Source of the DNA: SZAS-18 sp031370675
Lineage (GTDB): Bacteria > Verrucomicrobiota > Verrucomicrobiia > Chthoniobacterales > SZAS-18
Direction of reading: 5' to 3'
NCBI GenBank assembly: GCA_031370675.1
Contig: JANMQT010000369.1
Location: 1-9,363, forward strand
DNA: 9,363 nucleotides
This document shows, in pieces, positions 1-6,420 of the stretch; the first letter of the stretch is position 1; every line of letters starts with the position of its first letter. Below the pieces are notes generated by a model. The model was not told the origin of the DNA and did not search any database. It saw only the letters and a program-made list of their open reading frames with translations. Both the position numbers and the translations under genes were made by a program.

Positions 1-1382
1 ACTCCGGCCGGGCTCACCTTGAAGAGGGTGCCCAGGCTGTTCGCGCCACCGTCGTAGGTGGTGCCATAAAAGCTGCCATCCGCGCCCTGCACCAAGCCCG
101 CGATCGGCTGAATGCCGCGATTGGTGGCGGCGCCATCGGTAAAGTCTGCCAGCGTCGTCAAGATCCCGGACACAAAACTGAACACCGTGCCGCTGCTGTT
201 TGCCCCTCCGGCGTTGGTCGTGCCGTACAGGCTGCCATCGCCGGCCCTGGCCAGGCGCGACTGCGGATTCGCCCCCCGGTTACCGACGCCATTCGCGGTA
301 AACTCGATTAGCGTGGTAAGCGAGCCGGCCGTGGTGAGATTGAAGAGCGTGCCAAATCCGGTGCTCCCGCCGGTCGAAGTCACACCATAAAAGGTGCCGT
401 CGCTCGCCTCCAGGAGTCCGGCCTGCGGGGATGAACCCTTGTTGCTGACGCCATTGCCGGTGAATTCCACCAGCGTGGTGAGGACCCCGGCGGAAGTCAC
501 CTTGAAAATCGTGCCCGCACCGCTGGCGCCGCCGCTGGACGTGGTTCCATAGAAGTTCGTGTCCATGGCCTGCTCCAGTCTCCCAAACGGATTGCCGCCC
601 AGGGTTGTCCCGGTGTTGCCGGAAAATTCCGCCAGCGTCGTGAGGACGCCTGCCGTCGTGACCTTGAAGATCGTTCCAATATCGCCAATCCCGCCGCGCT
701 GGGTTGATCCATAGAGCAAGCCATCGCTGCCCAGCACGAGGTCCGCCTGCGGATTGCGGCCCCGATTGTTCGCCCCCCCGAACGTGAAATCCAGCAGCGT
801 TGTCAGCACTCCCGCCGAGGTCACCTTGAAGACCGTGCCATACTGATTGGGACCCCCGCTAGAGGCCGTGCCGTAGAAGATCCCGGCCCCCACCTCGAGC
901 AGTCGCGCGTTTGGTTTGGCTCCGCGGTTGAGTCCGGCGGTGCCGGTGAATTCCACCAGCGTGGTCAACACGCCCGCTGTGGTCACCTTGAAGATCGTGC
1001 CAAAGTTTCCGGTGCCACCGGCCGACGTGGTGCCGTAGAAGTTCCCGTCGCTTCCGAGCACCAGACCCGCGACCGGCTGCGCCCCGCGTTCGCTCGTGCC
1101 GGTGGAGGTGAACGACAGCACGGTTGTCCAATCGCTTCCATCCGGCCTGACTTTGAAGATGGTGCCGAAGTTACGCGCGCCCCCGAATTGCGTCGTGCCC
1201 CAATAGTAACCATCGGCGCCCAGCACGAGGTTGCTTCGGTTGGGATTGACCGGAGCAAGCCCAAAAGACCACAACGGCTCATGCGTCGGTCCGGCGCGCA
1301 CTGTCGCCGCGAGCGCAGCGGCGAGCAGCATCCCGCCAAGCAGCGGACCGATGCCAGCCAGACTCAAAAAACACGCCTTCAA
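1..1382 (-). CDS. Exported GloVer tandem-repeat protein, 3' end outside window
   Basis: Partial gene running off the left edge. About 460 codons are open with no stop. The protein consists almost entirely of repeats of about 54 residues with the consensus DGxFYGTT..GG...GT.FKVT..G.LTTL..F, which I recognise as the Gloeo_Verruco (GloVer) repeat. Eight FKV-type anchors are visible. The N-terminus from a TTG at 1382 reads MKACFLSLAGIGPLLGG and then an alanine/leucine-rich stretch ending AATVRAG, a convincing Sec signal peptide. No in-frame ATG gives as good a leader: the ATG at 1331 would start inside the hydrophobic core. No Shine-Dalgarno is seen; TATGGT lies at 1396-1391. The protein is probably secreted or surface-attached through a C-terminal anchor that would lie beyond the window. 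A beta-propeller-like fold is inference and no catalytic motif is seen. It follows the hydrolase gene by 73 nt on the same strand. The start is uncertain; the family call is firm. Confidence 0.85.
   Translation of the reverse strand, partial: MKACFLSLAGIGPLLGGMLLAAALAATVRAGPTHEPLWSFGLAPVNPNRSNLVLGADGYYWGTTQFGGARNFGTIFKVRPDGSDWTTVLSFTSTGTSERGAQPVAGLVLGSDGNFYGTTSAGGTGNFGTIFKVTTAGVLTTLVEFTGTAGLNRGAKPNARLLEVGAGIFYGTASSGGPNQYGTVFKVTSAGVLTTLLDFTFGGANNRGRNPQADLVLGSDGLLYGSTQRGGIGDIGTIFKVTTAGVLTTLAEFSGNTGTTLGGNPFGRLEQAMDTNFYGTTSSGGASGAGTIFKVTSAGVLTTLVEFTGNGVSNKGSSPQAGLLEASDGTFYGVTSTGGSTGFGTLFNLTTAGSLTTLIEFTANGVGNRGANPQSRLARAGDGSLYGTTNAGGANSSGTVFSFVSGILTTLADFTDGAATNRGIQPIAGLVQGADGSFYGTTYDGGANSLGTLFKVSPAG
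17..1170 (-). repeat. Eight degenerate 162-bp tandem repeats coding GloVer units
   Basis: The plus-strand block TTGAAGA(T/G)CGTGCC, the reverse complement of the GT(I/L)FK codons, recurs near positions 20, 179, 341, 502, 664, 826, 988 and 1153. Spacing is 159, 162, 162, 162, 162, 162 and 165 bp. All indels are multiples of 3, so the reading frame is kept. Copies have diverged in DNA while the YGTT, GG and FKV codons are conserved, which suggests old duplications under selection at the protein level. Intragenic recombination could change copy number. Confidence 0.85.
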
Positions 1383-1455
1383 TCGGGGCGACCATAGCGT
1401 GCCCCAGCCATTCCGAGAATGAAAACTCCGGCCGCGAGCGTTCCACCCATTCCAC

Positions 1456-2523
1456 CTACGGCAGCAACTCGGCCACATACTGCTTCCAGAGCCCGGCCTG
1501 ACCGAGATTCTGGTGGCCCTTGGACTTCGGACCGGACGTAATCATGGCCACCCGGCCATTTTTCACCTTCGACATCTCGCGCTCCATCGACTTCAGCACG
1601 ATCGGGTTCAATTCGTCATCCGAGAAATTCACCGCGATCACGCGCGCCTTCACCTCGCCGAGCGCGGACGTCGGGTCGTAGTCGCGCGAGGAATCGAGCG
1701 CGTAGAGCATGTCATTCGCGTCAAAAGTCCTTTCCGCGTCGGCCATTGCAATCGCCACGAAATTGTCGGCCTTCTCGATGTTCGGAATCGTCTCTTCCAA
1801 ATTCTGCGGGCTGTCGATCAACATCCGGAACACCGGCAGCAGCGCGCTCCAGCCATGTGGTTGTGCCGGGTAGTTACCCTGGTCCCAGGCGGGATCCGAT
1901 TTGATCGAATTCACGATGATCCGGCGCCAGAGCAGGTTCCTGCCCGTGATCGGCGCGGGCTGACAGGCGACCGGCATCACGGAGTCCATGAACCCCGGGC
2001 GTTTCGTCGCCCACACCCAGGCGTGCATCCCGCCCATCGACGTGCCGAGAATCAAGCGCAGGTGGGTCACCCCGAGTTTCTCGCTTACCAGCCGGTACTG
2101 CAGGTCCGCGGCATCCGTGTACCCATAGCGAGGAAAGTTCATCCTGAGTCCCTCGCTTGGCCGGCTGGATTTTCCGCGTCCGATGCTGTCGGGCACGATG
2201 ACGTAAAACTTGGTCGTATCGATCGGCTGGCCCAGGCCGAAAAGTTCGCCGGCGAGCGTCGGCGAGAGAAACTGCACGCCGCTGCCAGTGGTGCCGTGGA
2301 GCAGAAGCACCGCGTTGTTGATGCGCCCCTGGGCGTCGCGGGTGGGGACGCCGAACGTGCGGTAATGCAGCTTCACCTCCGGCAGCGTCTCACCGCTGGC
2401 AAACTGATAGTCCTTGATCGCGAAATCGCCCTCGGTCGCATTCGGGTAAACCGGCGCGTCGGCGGCCAGGCCAACGCGAGTGACGAGCAGCAGGAGAAGG
2501 AGGAGAAAGGCACGGGCGCGCAT
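1456..2523 (-). CDS. Exported alpha/beta hydrolase, MetX (homoserine acyltransferase)-like
   Basis: 355 residues. Residues 1-20 form a signal peptide (two early Arg, a run of seven Leu, ending VGLAA). The rest is an alpha/beta hydrolase of the MetX/homoserine O-acetyltransferase-like superfamily. The oxyanion-loop motif LLLHGTTGSG is at 73-82, the nucleophile elbow GTSMGGMHAW is at 160-169 (Ser162), the acidic residue is in FSDDELNP (Asp302), and the histidine is in SKGHQNLG (His337). All triad members are in the expected order. True MetX enzymes are cytoplasmic and make O-acyl-homoserine; the leader argues for a periplasmic or secreted esterase or acyltransferase of unknown substrate. The ATG at 2523 has no Shine-Dalgarno, but TATAGA sits 19 nt upstream. 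It is divergent from nfeD and 73 nt upstream of the GloVer gene, with which it may be co-transcribed. The fold is clear; the substrate is unknown. Confidence 0.85.
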   Translation of the reverse strand: MRARAFLLLLLLLVTRVGLAADAPVYPNATEGDFAIKDYQFASGETLPEVKLHYRTFGVPTRDAQGRINNAVLLLHGTTGSGVQFLSPTLAGELFGLGQPIDTTKFYVIVPDSIGRGKSSRPSEGLRMNFPRYGYTDAADLQYRLVSEKLGVTHLRLILGTSMGGMHAWVWATKRPGFMDSVMPVACQPAPITGRNLLWRRIIVNSIKSDPAWDQGNYPAQPHGWSALLPVFRMLIDSPQNLEETIPNIEKADNFVAIAMADAERTFDANDMLYALDSSRDYDPTSALGEVKARVIAVNFSDDELNPIVLKSMEREMSKVKNGRVAMITSGPKSKGHQNLGQAGLWKQYVAELLP

Positions 2524-2541
2524 GGCGGAAGGCTAAACCCA

Positions 2542-2566
2542 TCTATAACGAAAATTGAACCCAATT
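2542..2566. promoter_or_regulatory. AT-rich divergent promoter region with inverted repeat
   Basis: The short gap between the divergent hydrolase and nfeD genes contains the most AT-rich stretch nearby. On the minus strand TATAGA (2547-2542) resembles a -10 box whose last base is 19 nt from the hydrolase ATG. Beside it is a perfect inverted repeat AATTG-AACC-CAATT (2553-2566) that could be an operator. No good -35 is visible at 16-18 nt. The assignment is inferred from composition, position and symmetry only. Confidence 0.35.
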
Positions 2567-2630
2567 CTTCCGGCTGACCGACGTCCACCCCGATGAGATT
2601 CGACGTTTCCGACCCGGCTTGGATCGGGCA

Positions 2631-2639
2631 TGTTATGGT
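2631..2639 (+). promoter_or_regulatory. Possible extended -10 for nfeD
   Basis: TGTTATGGT matches the extended -10 pattern TGnTATnnT. Its last base is 14 nt before the ATG at 2653 and 20 nt before the one at 2659. A convincing -35 is absent. If it is real, the leader would be only a few nucleotides to about 13 nt long. Confidence 0.25.
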
Positions 2640-2652
2640 GCCGTTGTCTGCC

Positions 2653-4098
2653 ATGCCCATGAACTCCCGCTTCCTCCCGCCGTTTCTCGCGGCGTTCTTC
2701 GCCGCCGCCCTGCTGTTCCCCGTCGCGGGATTCGCCCAGTCCGGGGATCGACGCGCGATCGGGCCCGACACCATCGTCGTGCTGCCAGTCTCCGGTGAAA
2801 TTACCAAGGCGACCCACATTTTCCTTCGCCGGGCGCTGAAGCTTGCCGAACGCGCGAACGCGAAAGCCGTCATTCTTGAGATGGACACATACGGCGGCGA
2901 TCTCGCCGCCACGAGCGACATCCAAAAGGCCCTGCTGTCCGTGAAGGTGCCGACCTACACGTTCATCAATACAAACGCGGGCAGCGCGGGCGCTCTCATC
3001 AGCATCGCGACGAAACAAATCTGGATGGCGCCGGTCAGCACGATTGGCGCGGCCGCGCCCGTCAGCGGGGGCGGACAGGATCTCGAGAACACCATGCGCG
3101 AAAAGGTGACATCGTATTTCTCCGCCCGTGCGCGTTCCATCGCCGAGCAGCAGGGCCACAATCCCGACATCGCCGAGGCGTTCATGAACAAGGAGAAGGA
3201 GGTGAAGATCGGCGATGAGATCATCAACCCCAAGGGCACTTTACTGAGCCTCAGCGCCAACAGCGCGGCGCGCTGGATCAACGGCAAACCCGTGCTCGCG
3301 CAGGGGATTGCGACCTCGCTCGCGGATTTGACCAAACAAGCGAAGATCGACGCGCCGCTGATCAAGCTCGAGCCCACCGGCTTCGAGAAAATGGCGCAGT
3401 TCATCGCGTCACTGGCGCCGCTCTTCCTGCTCGGTGGACTTGTCTGCGCGTATCTTGAATTCAAGATGCCCGGCACCACGCTGCCGGGCGTGCTGGCGGT
3501 GATGTTCTTCGCCTTGTTTTTTGGCGGGCATTACCTCGCCGGCCTCGCGGGCTTCGAGACCATCGCCCTCTTCCTCCTCGGCGTGATGCTCGTCCTCGTC
3601 GAGGTGATCTTCTTCCCCGGCGTCATCCTGCCCGCAGTGGTCGGCGCCGCCCTGATGCTCGTCGCCATCGTGCTCGCCATGGCGGATCGGTATCCGAGCC
3701 AGCCCTTGCTGCCGTCGCTCGATCAACTCGCGCTTCCGCTTATCAATCTTGGACTCGCGCTCGGGTTCGCCGCGCTGGCCATCACGATTCTCATGTCCAT
3801 GCTGCCCAAGACTTCGATGTACCGCCGCTTCGTGCTCGCCGCCGCCGTGGAGGGTGGATCGGCCGGGCCGTTGGTGGCGGCCGGCAGCGTGTTGAGCGGA
3901 CTCGGGCTCGGCATGACCGGAGTGACCCGCACCCCGCTGCGTCCGGCGGGCAAGGCCCAGTTCGGCGACACGATCGTCGATGTGGTGAGCGAAGGCGGCT
4001 TCGTCGAAACGGGCGTCGAGGTGCACATCGAAGAGATCGAAGGCGCCCGCGTGATGGTCGCGACCAAGCGCGCCGCGGCGCCGGATGTGCGCGGGTAA
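2653..4098 (+). CDS. NfeD-family membrane-bound serine protease (ClpP-class)
   Basis: About 481 residues from the ATG at 2653; an ATG at 2659 is equally plausible and the frame stays open up to 2593. Order of parts: signal peptide (MPMNSRFLPPFLAAFF... to FAQ), a ClpP/SppA-like protease domain at about 38-240, four or five hydrophobic segments at about 247-383, and a C-terminal NfeD OB-fold at about 420-475 (GVTRTPLRPAGKAQFGDT). The protease signatures are MDTYGGDLAA, then NAGSAGALI with the presumed nucleophile Ser111, and Lys151 in REKVTSYFSARARSIAEQ as the likely general base, the Ser-Lys dyad known from archaeal 1510-N/NfeD1. Full-length NfeD proteins usually act with stomatin-like SPFH proteins in membrane quality control. 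No SPFH gene is next to it here, so any partner lies elsewhere. It converges on tilS with 3 nt between stop codons, leaving no room for a dedicated terminator. Confidence 0.9.
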   Translation: MPMNSRFLPPFLAAFFAAALLFPVAGFAQSGDRRAIGPDTIVVLPVSGEITKATHIFLRRALKLAERANAKAVILEMDTYGGDLAATSDIQKALLSVKVPTYTFINTNAGSAGALISIATKQIWMAPVSTIGAAAPVSGGGQDLENTMREKVTSYFSARARSIAEQQGHNPDIAEAFMNKEKEVKIGDEIINPKGTLLSLSANSAARWINGKPVLAQGIATSLADLTKQAKIDAPLIKLEPTGFEKMAQFIASLAPLFLLGGLVCAYLEFKMPGTTLPGVLAVMFFALFFGGHYLAGLAGFETIALFLLGVMLVLVEVIFFPGVILPAVVGAALMLVAIVLAMADRYPSQPLLPSLDQLALPLINLGLALGFAALAITILMSMLPKTSMYRRFVLAAAVEGGSAGPLVAAGSVLSGLGLGMTGVTRTPLRPAGKAQFGDTIVDVVSEGGFVETGVEVHIEEIEGARVMVATKRAAAPDVRG

Positions 4099-4101
4099 CG
4101 A

Positions 4102-5061
4102 TTATTCCAGCCAGATTCGCCCTGCGCGACGACGAACGTGACGGTCGAAAGGCAGGTTAATCTTGGCGGGATGGCCCTCCGCATCGGGGTCGAGCAAGCT
4201 CCGCACGGCTTCCACCTCGGCGTACCCGGCGGAAATTCCCCGCTGCTCCAACCAGGCCCGCAGCAGCCGACGCTGTTTGGCCAGCGGCGCGACGCAAATT
4301 GACTTCACCCGCAATTCCACCGGCAGCGCGTTGATCTCCGAATGAAGCGTCGACTGCATCCATTCCTCCTCGGCGCCCAAGAGATCGGCCGCGCGCCAAA
4401 TGGCCGGCTTCACCTCGCGCCCAAGCTCGCGGGCCAGCGCGGGCAGAAGGCTTAACCGGATGCGATTGCGCGTGTGCGCATCATCCGTATTCGACGCATC
4501 CTCGCGCCAGCGCAGGCCGCGTTCTTCGATCCAGGCGTCAAGCTCGCGACGCCACACCGCGAGCAGCGGTCGAATCAACGTCAGCGCGCCGCGTTTCGAG
4601 ACCGGCCGCATTCCCGCCAGACCCGCCGGACCCGCGCCGCGCAGGAGATGAAACAGGAAGGTCTCCACCTGATCGTCCGCGTGGTGCGCGAGGAACAGGG
4701 TTGTGACCCGCTCGCGGCGCCCGACGCGTGCGAAGAAATCATGCCGGGCCTCGCGCGCGGCGGTTTCGACGGAAATTCCGCGTTCCGTCGCGAGGGCAGC
4801 CACGTCGACGCGTTCGGTCACGCACGGCAGCTTGAGCGACGCCGCGAGACGGGCCACGAATCGGGCATCATCCCGCGCCGCCCGACCCCGCAGGCCATGA
4901 TCGAGGTGGCAGACGATCAGCTTGCGATCTGCGCGCTCGAACAGGAGATGCAACAGCGCGACGGAATCACGCCCGCCGGACACGCCTACCAGATGCCGCC
5001 GGCGGGAAGGGCAGGCGCGCAGAAGTTGATCGATGGCGATACGCCAGCGCGGTTCATTCAC
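4102..5061 (-). CDS. tilS: tRNA(Ile)-lysidine synthetase TilS
   Basis: 319 residues from a GTG start; an in-frame TAG lies a few codons upstream, which limits the choice. TilS uses ATP and lysine to convert C34 of the CAU-anticodon tRNA-Ile to lysidine, so the tRNA reads AUA and is charged with Ile instead of Met. It is normally essential and cytosolic. Diagnostic motifs are the PP-loop SGGRDS (28-33), HLDHGLRG (52-59), ETAAREARHDFF (99-110) and HHADDQVETFLFHLLRGAG (126-144). The TilS substrate-binding region follows. The length matches the short form of the family, which lacks the extra C-terminal domain of E. coli-type enzymes. It is the last gene of the minus-strand run, 42 nt after the GNAT gene, and shares the translation theme with serS three genes upstream. 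No Shine-Dalgarno is evident. Confidence 0.95.
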   Translation of the reverse strand: MNEPRWRIAIDQLLRACPSRRRHLVGVSGGRDSVALLHLLFERADRKLIVCHLDHGLRGRAARDDARFVARLAASLKLPCVTERVDVAALATERGISVETAAREARHDFFARVGRRERVTTLFLAHHADDQVETFLFHLLRGAGPAGLAGMRPVSKRGALTLIRPLLAVWRRELDAWIEERGLRWREDASNTDDAHTRNRIRLSLLPALARELGREVKPAIWRAADLLGAEEEWMQSTLHSEINALPVELRVKSICVAPLAKQRRLLRAWLEQRGISAGYAEVEAVRSLLDPDAEGHPAKINLPFDRHVRRRAGRIWLE

Positions 5062-5079
5062 GGTTCGAGCCTAGCGAAA

Positions 5080-5093
5080 CGGTGGCACCACCG
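5080..5093 (-). terminator. Small hairpin between GNAT and tilS
   Basis: CGGTGG-CA-CCACCG is a perfect inverted repeat that can form a 5-bp stem with a 4-nt loop. Read on the minus strand it is followed by TTTCG and sits between the GNAT stop and the tilS start. It could attenuate read-through, but the stem is short and the T-run is only three bases. Confidence 0.25.
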
Positions 5094-5103
5094 CACCATC
5101 CAT

Positions 5104-5898
5104 TCACGCCTCTGCTGTTTCGACGCCGCCCACCGGCCACGTGCACGGGTAGGTTTGCGAGAGACATTGGAATCCACGTCGCTGCAGGATCGGCCGGCTG
5201 CTTGGCCAAGCGTCTACGAAGAGGAATGGCACGCCGCGTTCGCGCGCCTCGGCGCCGCGGGCGGCGACCAGCGCCGTGTAGAGCCCGCGACCGCGAAACC
5301 CCTCGAGCGTTGAGCCGCCGAACAATCCGGCAAAACGACTGCCGGGTCGGAAGTCGACGCGCGCGCACGAGACGGGCCTTCCCTCGGCGTACGCGACGTA
5401 GTAGCTGACCTCGTCCGGATGCTCCAGAAACCGGCGGCGTGAATTCGCGTGCATCGCGACCGGATTCTCCGGCCAGATGATTTTTTCGACGGAAAGAAAA
5501 TCCTCGAACTCGGCCCTTGTGTTCATCCGCCGCGCTTCGATTCCGCCCGACACACCCGCGGCCGGCGCCCCGAGATCCTTGGTCGGCAGAACGAGAAATG
5601 CCTCGACCGGTCCGATCTTGAATCCCCGGGCCACCAGCCGTTGTCGAAGGTCCGCTGGTCGATCGTGATCGTAAACCTTCCACTCGAAACTGCAGCCCAG
5701 CGAATTGAAGTGCGCGATCTCCTCGTCCATCGCGCGGTCCAGATCATCCGGCTTGTGCGCCGACCACGCAATCCAGCCCCAGCCGTCGTCGAGCGGGATC
5801 GAGCGCGTGATCGTCTCCGTTCGTTCGAGGCGATACCCGGCGAGGCCGAGGGTGCGCCGTTCCTCGTCGAAAAGCGCGAGGATTTCGCCCGGGCTCAT
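5104..5898 (-). CDS. GNAT-family N-acetyltransferase
   Basis: 264 residues from the ATG at 5898 (MSPGEILALFDEERRTL). The frame is open further upstream, but those codons overlap the DUF1232 gene and do not look like a conserved N-terminus. GNAT enzymes move an acetyl group from acetyl-CoA to an amine. The acetyl-CoA-binding motif A is visible as GFRGRGLYTAL (200-210), preceded by strands around YYVAYAEGRPVSCARVDF and followed by PFLFVDAWPSSRPILQRRGF, the typical last strand-helix region. The N-terminal 130 residues look like a second, degenerate GNAT-like half (EEIAHFNSLGCSFEWKVYDHD), as in two-domain GNATs. The substrate cannot be told. The start is 7 nt after the DUF1232 stop, with GTGAAG about 6 nt upstream as a weak ribosome-binding site, so translational coupling is likely. 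Confidence 0.8.
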   Translation of the reverse strand: MSPGEILALFDEERRTLGLAGYRLERTETITRSIPLDDGWGWIAWSAHKPDDLDRAMDEEIAHFNSLGCSFEWKVYDHDRPADLRQRLVARGFKIGPVEAFLVLPTKDLGAPAAGVSGGIEARRMNTRAEFEDFLSVEKIIWPENPVAMHANSRRRFLEHPDEVSYYVAYAEGRPVSCARVDFRPGSRFAGLFGGSTLEGFRGRGLYTALVAARGAEARERGVPFLFVDAWPSSRPILQRRGFQCLSQTYPCTWPVGGVETAEA

Positions 5899-5905
5899 GC
5901 GTGCT

Positions 5906-6316
5906 TCACGCGAGCGCGCGCAATTCTTTCCACGGCAACTTGAGACCCCTGGCGTACGGCTCAAGAATCGCCGCGCCGCGCCGCATCACGGCCTGCACGA
6001 TGACGGCGTCATCGAGTTTCCCAATGCGCCGGATTTGATCTGGGATCACGTCGACCTTGCGGTGAAAATAGCGCACCGCGAACGCGGCCTCGAGGAAGGT
6101 GTCGCCGGCATTCTCGCGCGAAAGCACCCCGCCGTAGACGTCCTCCACAAAATGGCAGAGCAACTCGACCTGCGCGGGCAGGTTTGGGAACTGAGCGGGC
6201 AACTTGGCGGTCGCCACCTCGACGCGCACCAGCGGGATCGCGCGCACGGCGTCCTCGATTTCCGCAACGGTGAGCGCCCGTGCGGAATCGGCAATGTAAA
6301 GGTCGAGCTGGTTCAT
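5906..6316 (-). CDS. DUF1232 (YkvA-like) protein
   Basis: 136 residues from the ATG at 6316 (MNQLDLYIADSARAL). An upstream extension of the frame overlaps serS and is not credible. The C-terminal half carries RYFHRKVDVIPDQ (82-94) and IGKLDDAVIV (98-107), matching the DUF1232 signature (xDLIPDxIPxIGxLDDxxxx). That domain is usually a short amphipathic, membrane-associated region of unknown biochemical role. The N-terminal 60 residues are unassigned. A -10-like GATAGT (6340-6335) ends 19 nt before the ATG, so it may have its own promoter despite lying 104 nt downstream of serS. It is almost fused to the GNAT gene (7-nt gap), which suggests joint expression. Confidence 0.75.
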   Translation of the reverse strand: MNQLDLYIADSARALTVAEIEDAVRAIPLVRVEVATAKLPAQFPNLPAQVELLCHFVEDVYGGVLSRENAGDTFLEAAFAVRYFHRKVDVIPDQIRRIGKLDDAVIVQAVMRRGAAILEPYARGLKLPWKELRALA

Positions 6317-6334
6317 CTGGGAAAGTCCAACCAG

Positions 6335-6340
6335 ACTATC
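6335..6340 (-). promoter_or_regulatory. Possible -10 for the DUF1232-GNAT-tilS genes
   Basis: GATAGT on the minus strand matches TATAAT at four of six positions. It ends 19 nt before the DUF1232 ATG and lies directly after the serS-distal hairpin. No convincing -35 is seen; the GC-rich hairpin occupies that position. Confidence 0.2.
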
Positions 6341-6357
6341 GCCGCGGCGGCGCGGCG
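6340..6357 (-). terminator. GC hairpin downstream of serS, no U-tract
   Basis: CGCCGCG-GCGG-CGCGGCG forms a 7-bp all-GC stem with a 4-nt loop in the serS-DUF1232 spacer. On the minus strand it is followed by ATAGTCTGG, not a T-run, so it is at best an atypical terminator or a processing or stability hairpin. Confidence 0.3.
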
Positions 6358-6420
6358 GAAGCTCGAAATGCGGGACCGGAAACTTGAAGAAAAAGCGGAA
6401 ACAGAACTTCGAGTTTTCCC

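Noticed and set aside
17..1170. CRISPR array
   Set aside because: The repeats are 162 bp apart, degenerate, in frame and code for GloVer units; there are no short identical repeats with unique spacers.
1513..2577. Plus-strand open frame of 354 codons antisense to the MetX-like hydrolase
   Set aside because: It mirrors the real gene and has no recognisable domain; its composition (His/Arg-rich) is typical of antisense shadows.
5899..5964. 22-codon upstream extension of the GNAT gene
   Set aside because: It overlaps the 3' end of the DUF1232 gene and encodes a Cys/Arg/Ser-rich stretch with no GNAT character; the ATG at 5898 fits better.
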